DNA of 64,000 nt, from positions 124,001 through 188,000 of the forward strand of contig NZ_KQ948741.1 in NCBI RefSeq assembly GCF_001514195.1, in the 5' to 3' direction. This document shows positions 59,541-64,000 of the stretch, one piece after another (the first letter of the stretch is position 1; each line of letters opens with the position of its first letter). Source of the DNA: Streptomyces griseorubiginosus (GTDB lineage: Bacteria > Actinomycetota > Actinomycetes > Streptomycetales > Streptomycetaceae). The position numbers and the translations under genes are program-made. The notes beneath the pieces are model-generated. The model made no database searches and had not been told where the DNA came from. It was given only the letters and a program-made list of their open reading frames with translations.

Positions 59541-59834
59541 ATGCGCGTACTGCTCAAGGTCTGCATGGACACGGAGAAGGCGAACGACGCCATCAGCCAC
59601 GGCACCCTGCCGAAGCTGATCGAGCAGTCGATGGAACAGATCAAGCCCGAAGCGGCCTACTTCACCGCCGAGGACGGACAGCGCACCGCCTACATGGTCT
59701 TCGACATGCAGGACAGCTCGCTGATGCCGGTGATCAGTGAGCCGTTCTTCATGAACCTGGGCGCCAAGATCACGTACACCCCGGTGATGAACTACGACGA
59801 CGTCCAGAAGGGCCTCTCCCAGCTGGGCCGTTGA
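59541..59834 (+). CDS. small conserved protein, DUF3303-like
   Basis: 97 aa from the ATG at 59541 (GGAGAAGG upstream); a GTG 9 nt earlier is in frame. One ferredoxin-like alpha/beta fold: MRVLLKVCMDTEKANDAIS, AYFTAEDGQRTAYMVFDMQD, PFFMNLGAKITYTPVM. Resembles DUF3303/dimeric barrel proteins. Function unknown. Confidence 0.82.
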   Translation: MRVLLKVCMDTEKANDAISHGTLPKLIEQSMEQIKPEAAYFTAEDGQRTAYMVFDMQDSSLMPVISEPFFMNLGAKITYTPVMNYDDVQKGLSQLGR

Positions 59835-59846
59835 CCTTGGATCAGG

Positions 59847-60497
59847 TCAGCTGAAGATGATCATCGAGCCCTGGGCGAGGCTCCGGGTCGCCGCCGCGTG
59901 CAGCCCGAGCCAGACATGGCGTTCCCGGGCGAACGGGCTGGGGTCGTACGGCGCGGGGACGGCCGGCTCCTCCAGTTCCGTGGGCGCGCGGGGCGGCTCG
60001 GGGGGCGCCGGCGGGTTGGCCGGGTCGATCCCGATCACCGGGGCCACGAACTCCAGCTCCCGCAGCAGCGCCTGCGCGGAACCCAACGGGCCGCCGCCCG
60101 CGAGGAGTTCGTCGTTGGCGAGCGGGTGCGGGAAGTCGACCGGGACGTACGCGCCCGCGTGGTCGTAGTGCCAGACCAGATGGGACTGCTGGGCCGTCGT
60201 CTCGAACATCTCCAGCAACTGCTCGTAGTCACCGCCCAGTTCGTCGACCGGGGTGACCGGGAGACCGCACACCTGGAGCAGATAGGCGCGGCGCAGGAAG
60301 TGCAGGGCGTCGTAGTCGAACCCGGCGACCGGGGCGACCTCGCCGGACAGCCCCGGCATGTACTGGTACACCGGTACCGGTGGCAGGCCGGCCTCGGCGA
60401 GCACCTTGTTGTATTGCGCGAGTTCATCGGCGAACGGGTTGTCCGGGGTGTGGCACAACACGTCGACGAGCGGCACCAGCCACAGGTCACAGGCCAA
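59847..60497 (-). CDS. conserved hypothetical protein
   Basis: 216 aa. I choose the TTG at 60497 because GAGGAG lies 7 nt upstream; the frame continues to GTG 60539. The start ACDLWLVPLVDVLCHTPDNPF and LHFLRRAYLLQVCGLPVTP, DYEQLLEMFETTAQQSHLVWHYDHAGAYVPVDFP are distinctive, with a proline-rich C-terminal hinge before RERHVWLGLHAAATRSL. No domain recognised; looks soluble. Confidence 0.8.
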   Translation of the reverse strand: MACDLWLVPLVDVLCHTPDNPFADELAQYNKVLAEAGLPPVPVYQYMPGLSGEVAPVAGFDYDALHFLRRAYLLQVCGLPVTPVDELGGDYEQLLEMFETTAQQSHLVWHYDHAGAYVPVDFPHPLANDELLAGGGPLGSAQALLRELEFVAPVIGIDPANPPAPPEPPRAPTELEEPAVPAPYDPSPFARERHVWLGLHAAATRSLAQGSMIIFS

Positions 60498-60635
60498 AAG
60501 ACAGCTCCTCGGATACTCGCTGTGCGCGGATATCGTCACACGGTGGTCAGGGAAGGGTAGTCGCTGGCGGCCCGGCGCGGGGCCCCCTGTGCGGGTCGGG
60601 TGGTCGTGGTGGTCCCTTACCCGTGCCGGGGGCGG

Positions 60636-61337
60636 TCAGTCGGCGGTGAGGTCCTGGATGAGGGCCAGATAGTGGCCGTTGTAGCCGTCGAGGAGTGCAC
60701 GGGCCGTCTTGGTGTCGTGCTCGTACAGGGCGTCGGTGATCTCCGTGTGGCCGGCCCACAGGCGGCCGCGCAGATCGGTGACGCGGCGCAGGTGCTGGAC
60801 CGTGCACACCCAGGTCTGCACGCGCAGCCGGTGCAGGAAGTCGGCCAGGTACGGGTTGCCGAACAGGACGCTCAGCTCGCGCCAGAAGCGCAGGTCGTAG
60901 CCGATCAGTATGGACAGGTCGCCCGCCACCGCGGCCCGCCGTGCCTCCTCGCCGCGCCGCCGCACGCCCGCGACGGCCGCCGCGGTACGGGGCTCGTCGA
61001 GCTGCTGGTAGATGCGGTGCCCGGCGTCGAGGGTCTGGAACATACCGTCCGTGACCAGGCTGCGGGCCTCGATCATGCCGCGGAAGTCGTCCAGGGAGTA
61101 CTCGTGGACCCGGAAGCCGCGGTGCTGGTCGGCCTCCAGGAGTCCCTGCGCGGACAGGTCGACGAGCGCCTCGCGCACCGGGGTCGCGGAGACGCCGTAC
61201 TGCTCGGCGATCTCCTTCACGGTGAACTCCTGCCCCGGCTGGAGCCGCCCGGCCAGTACCTCGTCGCGCAGCGCGTCCGCGATCTGCTGCCGCAGCGTGC
61301 TGCGGGTGACGGCACCGTTGCCGCTGCTGCCGGGCAT
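60636..61337 (-). CDS. GntR-family regulator, FCD type
   Basis: 233 aa from the ATG at 61337 (GGGAGG upstream); ATG 61367 also in frame. Winged helix: TVKEIAEQYGVSATPVREALVDLSAQGLLEADQHRGFRV; the C-terminal FCD domain has DDFRGMIEARSLVTDGMF, DLRFWRELSVLFGNPYL and GHTEITDALYEHD, including the His/Asp metal or acid-sensing positions. Preceded by an 11-bp perfect dyad at 61371 and, 92 bp up, the aminotransferase gene, same strand. It probably controls itself and that gene. Confidence 0.92.
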   Translation of the reverse strand: MPGSSGNGAVTRSTLRQQIADALRDEVLAGRLQPGQEFTVKEIAEQYGVSATPVREALVDLSAQGLLEADQHRGFRVHEYSLDDFRGMIEARSLVTDGMFQTLDAGHRIYQQLDEPRTAAAVAGVRRRGEEARRAAVAGDLSILIGYDLRFWRELSVLFGNPYLADFLHRLRVQTWVCTVQHLRRVTDLRGRLWAGHTEITDALYEHDTKTARALLDGYNGHYLALIQDLTAD

Positions 61338-61370
61338 CGTCGGGGCGCCTCCCTCGCGCATGTGCAAATG

Positions 61371-61400
61371 GCGTGCTCGTACATATGTCTACGAGCACGC
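61371..61400. promoter_or_regulatory. 30-bp palindrome, GntR operator candidate
   Basis: GCGTGCTCGTA (61371-61381), CATATGTC, TACGAGCACGC (61390-61400). Sits directly in front of the GntR gene. The TCGTA...TACGA centre agrees with the T-GT-N-AC-A style of FCD operators. Confidence 0.75.
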
Positions 61401-61429
61401 CACCTTACGCGTTCGAAGGCCCGGGGGGT

Positions 61430-62785
61430 TTACTCCGTGTGTTCGTCCGCCACGGAGAGCGCCACGTCCAGCGCGGCGAGCCCTTCCTTCAGTTCCGCCT
61501 CACTGACGTTGCACGGCGGCACGACATGCGTCCGGTTCATGTTGACGAACGGCCAGATGCCCTGCTTCTTCGCGGCGGCGGCGAACGCGGCCATCGGGGC
61601 GTTCGCCGCACCGGCCGCGTTGTACGGCACGAGCGGCTCGCGGGTCTCCTTGTTCCTCACGAGCTCCAGCGCCCAGAACATGCCGGTGCCCCGCACCTCG
61701 CCGACGCTGGGGTGGCGGGCGGCGAGCTCCCGGAGCGCGGGTTCCAGGACGGCCGTACCGAGATGCCTGGCGTTGTCGACGACGCCCTCCTCCGCCATGA
61801 CGTTGATCGTCGCGACGGCGGCGGCGCAGGCCAGCGGGTGTCCGGAATAGGTGAGGCCGCCGGGGTAGGGCCGCTTGCCGAAGGTCTCGGCGATGGCTCC
61901 GGAGATGGCGACCCCGCCGAGCGGCACGTACCCGCTGTTGACGCCCTTGGCGAAGGTCATGAGGTCGGGGGTGACGTCGAACAGGTCGGCGGCGAACCAC
62001 TCGCCGGTCCGGCCGAACCCGGCCATGACCTCGTCGAGGACGAAGACGATCCCGTACTTGTCGCAGATCTCGCGGACGCCGGCGAGGTAACCGGGCGGGG
62101 GAACCATGATCCCCGCCGTCCCCGGGATGGTCTCCAGGATGATCGCGGCGACGGTGGCGGGCCCCTCGAAGGCGATGGTCGTCTCCAGGTGCTCCAGCGC
62201 CCGCGCGGTCTCCTGCTCCTCGGTCTCGGCGTAGAAGCGGGACCGGTACAGGAAGGGCGCCCAGAAGTGCACGACCCCCGCGGAGGCGCTGTCGGAGGCC
62301 CAACGCCGGGGATCGCCGGTGATGTTGACGGCCTGCTGGGTGCCGCCGTGGTACGAGCGGTAGGCGGAGAGCACCTTGGGCCGCCCGGTGTGCAGCCGGG
62401 CCATCCGCACGGCGTGCTCGACGGCGTCGGCCCCGCCGTTGGTGAAGAAGATCTTGTCCAGGTCCCCGGGCGTCCGCTCGGCGATCAGCCGGGCCGCCTC
62501 GGAGCGGGCCTCGATGGCGAAGGCGGGCGCGAAGGTGGTCAGCTTCGCCGCCTGCTCCTGTATCGCGGCGACGACCTTCGGGTGCTGGTAGCCGATGTTG
62601 GTGTAGACGAGCCCGCTGGTGAAGTCGAGATAGCGGTTGCCGTCGTAGTCCCAGAAGTACGACCCCTCCGCACCGGCGACGGCGAGCGGGTCGATGAGCT
62701 CCTGCGCGGACCAGGAGTGGAACACGTGTGCACGGTCCGCGGCCTTCACGGCGGCGCCGACCTCGGGGTGTGGCTGAGGGGTCAT
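61430..62785 (-). CDS. class III (omega) aminotransferase
   Basis: 451 aa from the ATG at 62785. Fold type I: YFWDYDGNRYLDFTSGLVYTNIG, FTNGGADAVEHAVRMAR, YRSYHGGTQQAVN, VLDEVMAGFGRTGEWFA with Asp-Glu-Val, and the PLP lysine in MTFAKGVNSGYVPLGG; GLTYSGHPLACAAA. The length and the HFWAPFLYRSRFYAETEEQE segment suit taurine/beta-alanine or polyamine-type omega aminotransferases; substrate not assigned. It precedes the FCD regulator on the same strand. Confidence 0.92.
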   Translation of the reverse strand: MTPQPHPEVGAAVKAADRAHVFHSWSAQELIDPLAVAGAEGSYFWDYDGNRYLDFTSGLVYTNIGYQHPKVVAAIQEQAAKLTTFAPAFAIEARSEAARLIAERTPGDLDKIFFTNGGADAVEHAVRMARLHTGRPKVLSAYRSYHGGTQQAVNITGDPRRWASDSASAGVVHFWAPFLYRSRFYAETEEQETARALEHLETTIAFEGPATVAAIILETIPGTAGIMVPPPGYLAGVREICDKYGIVFVLDEVMAGFGRTGEWFAADLFDVTPDLMTFAKGVNSGYVPLGGVAISGAIAETFGKRPYPGGLTYSGHPLACAAAVATINVMAEEGVVDNARHLGTAVLEPALRELAARHPSVGEVRGTGMFWALELVRNKETREPLVPYNAAGAANAPMAAFAAAAKKQGIWPFVNMNRTHVVPPCNVSEAELKEGLAALDVALSVADEHTE

Positions 62786-62935
62786 GCGGGTGAGCGTAAA
62801 TGTCCGCGATGCGGAAGCGGTATCGGCGTCCTGTCTGCGGACGGCGGCTTTCCGCGACAGGTTGTCCAGGGTGCCCGCGGGTGATCCGGGTCGCGCCCGC
62901 GGATGATCCGGGTCGCCCTACCGATTGACAGTCTG

Positions 62936-62957
62936 CTGTCGAAATGACAGCATGCTG
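62936..62957. promoter_or_regulatory. overlapping dyads in the DJ-1/MarR promoter
   Basis: CTGTC-GAAAT-GACAG (62936-62950) overlaps CAGCATGCTG (62948-62957), just downstream of TTGACA (62925-62930) and 2 bp before the ATG at 62960. A MarR dimer bound here would block transcription, so autoregulation by the gene at 63562 is likely. Confidence 0.65.
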
Positions 62958-62959
62958 GC

Positions 62960-63565
62960 ATGACTGGGAAACCCGTACATCTCGCCGTCTACGACACCTT
63001 CGCCGACTGGGAGACGGGGTACGCCACGGCCTACCTCGCCCGCGCCGGGTACGAGATCCGGACGGTCGGCCCGTCCGGTGAGCCGGTTACCTCCCTCGGC
63101 GGCCTGCGCGTCCAGCCGGCCCACGCCCTGGACGCCGTACGGCCGTCCGGCAGCTCCCTGCTGATCCTCCCGGGCGCGGACCTCTGGGACACCTCCGACG
63201 ACCTCGCCCCCTTCGCCCGCAAGGCGCGGGAGTTCCTCGACGCCGGGGTTCCGGTCGCCGCGATCTGCGGGGCGACGGCGGGACTCGCGCGCGAGGGGCT
63301 GCTCGACGACCGCCGCCACACCGGCGCCGTCTCCTTCTATCTGGCGGCCACGGGATACGGCGGCGGCGAGCGGTACGTCGACGCGGACGGCGTGACCGAC
63401 GGCGGTCTGATCACCGCCGGGCCCACCGAGCCCGTCGCGTTCGCCCGGGAGATCCTCCGGCTGCTCGGGGTCTACGAGGGTGAGGTGCTGGACGCCTGGT
63501 ACCGGCTCTTCCACGACTCCGACCCGCAGGCGTACGCGGTGCTTGAGAAGGCGGCCGGGCGGTGA
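62960..63565 (+). CDS. DJ-1/PfpI family protein (glutamine amidotransferase-like)
   Basis: 201 aa from the ATG at 62960. HLAVYDTFADWETGYATAYLARAGYEIRTVG (Glu of the DJ-1 pocket), LLILPGADLWD and the nucleophile elbow VAAICGATAGLAREGLLDDRRHTG with Cys near 102. Small-molecule stress or redox protein. GTGA overlap with the MarR gene suggests that they form one regulated unit. Confidence 0.92.
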   Translation: MTGKPVHLAVYDTFADWETGYATAYLARAGYEIRTVGPSGEPVTSLGGLRVQPAHALDAVRPSGSSLLILPGADLWDTSDDLAPFARKAREFLDAGVPVAAICGATAGLAREGLLDDRRHTGAVSFYLAATGYGGGERYVDADGVTDGGLITAGPTEPVAFAREILRLLGVYEGEVLDAWYRLFHDSDPQAYAVLEKAAGR

Positions 63566-64000
63566 GCCGGGAGCGCCAGGACCTGCTCAGCCGGGCGGCG
63601 CTCGGGGTCTTCCGGCTCAACGGCCAGTTCCTCTCCGTGGCCGACGAGCTGGCGGCTCCGGCCGGGCTCACCGCCGCCTGGTGGCAGGTGCTCGGCGCGG
63701 TGCTCGGGCAGCCGCTGCCGGTCGCCGGGATCGCCCGGGAGATGGGCATCACCCGGCAGAGCGTGCAGCGGATCGCCGATCTGCTGGTGGAGCGGGGGCT
63801 GGCCGAGTACCGCCCCAACCCGGCCCACCGCCGCGCCAAGCTCCTCGCGCCGACCGAAGCGGGGCGGGCTGCCGTACAGCGGATCAACCCGGGCCACGAG
63901 GCACTGGCCGACCGCCTCGCGCAGGCCTTCGGAGAGGCCGAACTCGGGGAGGCGGTCAGCGTGTTGGAGCGGCTGAGCAAGGTCCTGGACCAGCTCTCGA
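63562..64000 (+). CDS. MarR-family regulator (3' end outside window)
   Basis: At least 146 codons from the GTG at 63562. Winged helix: LPVAGIAREMGITRQSVQRIADLLVERGLAEYRPNPAHRRAKLLAPTEAG. Cut by the window end, near the usual end of the family (SVLERLSKVLDQL). Cotranslated with the DJ-1 gene and probably autoregulated through the dyads at 62936. Confidence 0.93.
   Translation, partial: MSRERQDLLSRAALGVFRLNGQFLSVADELAAPAGLTAAWWQVLGAVLGQPLPVAGIAREMGITRQSVQRIADLLVERGLAEYRPNPAHRRAKLLAPTEAGRAAVQRINPGHEALADRLAQAFGEAELGEAVSVLERLSKVLDQLS

Overview
The window is a piece of a high-GC actinobacterial chromosome, almost certainly Streptomyces. Evidence: very strong third-position G/C bias, GTG and TTG starts with GGAGG-type ribosome sites, ATGA/GTGA gene overlaps, Tat and lipoprotein exports, YbjN, DUF3151, DUF2617 and DUF3500 proteins, and NarL-type two-component pairs. 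From memory (not checked), the chromosomal gene order matches the S. coelicolor block around SCO3661 to SCO3620, read in descending order.

Layout. (1) 1-3.8 kb: the tail of an unseen gene, a membrane protein, a YbjN protein, a PIG-V-like membrane glycosyltransferase and a class I aminotransferase. (2) 3.8-22.7 kb: an inserted actinomycete integrative and conjugative element (AICE) of about 18.9 kb, bounded by a 19-bp imperfect direct repeat (one mismatch) that is not in a tRNA gene. Its left 5 kb is lower-GC cargo that looks like anti-phage defence: a RexA/KwaB-like gene plus 4-TM partner on the + strand, then a three-gene DUF262 / HEPN / HEPN operon on the - strand. Then come a regulatory cluster (GntR, HD, Nudix, XRE), a DUF4097 protein, small accessory genes, an FtsK-type TraB translocase, a palindrome-dense clt candidate, Spd-like small membrane proteins, a prim-pol plus ATPase replication pair, an iteron origin, Xis and a tyrosine integrase. 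(3) 22.8-36.4 kb: chromosomal housekeeping (membrane spermidine-synthase-like protein, SRPBCC protein, aldose epimerase, pyrE, fba, MFS exporter) and a kynurenine module (kynA, kynU, and a hydrolase probably acting as formamidase). (4) 36.3-43.1 kb: an acyltransferase, two tandem histidine kinase/response regulator pairs and a cytochrome P450. (5) 43.6-50.6 kb: an ABC exporter with a divergent MarR-type regulator, and an ethanolamine catabolic set (permease, eutB, eutC). (6) 50.7-64 kb: a diacylglycerol-kinase-type protein, purA, a Tat-exported 5'-nucleotidase, a DUF3500/HupE pair, three small secreted proteins, a FCD-GntR regulator divergent or linked to a class III aminotransferase, and a DJ-1/PfpI protein coupled to a MarR regulator cut by the window end.

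The most unusual content lies in the AICE. The two candidate defence modules have recognisable toxin-type parts (two RX4H HEPN motifs next to a DUF262 protein) in an arrangement I do not recognise as a named system. Three AICE transcripts also carry, just ahead of their first gene, the same RNA-like hairpin: the loop is nearly constant while the stems differ in sequence but remain paired, and the loop contains CUCC, complementary to the following GGAG Shine-Dalgarno. This looks like an undescribed cis-acting RNA family that coordinates the element's maintenance genes.
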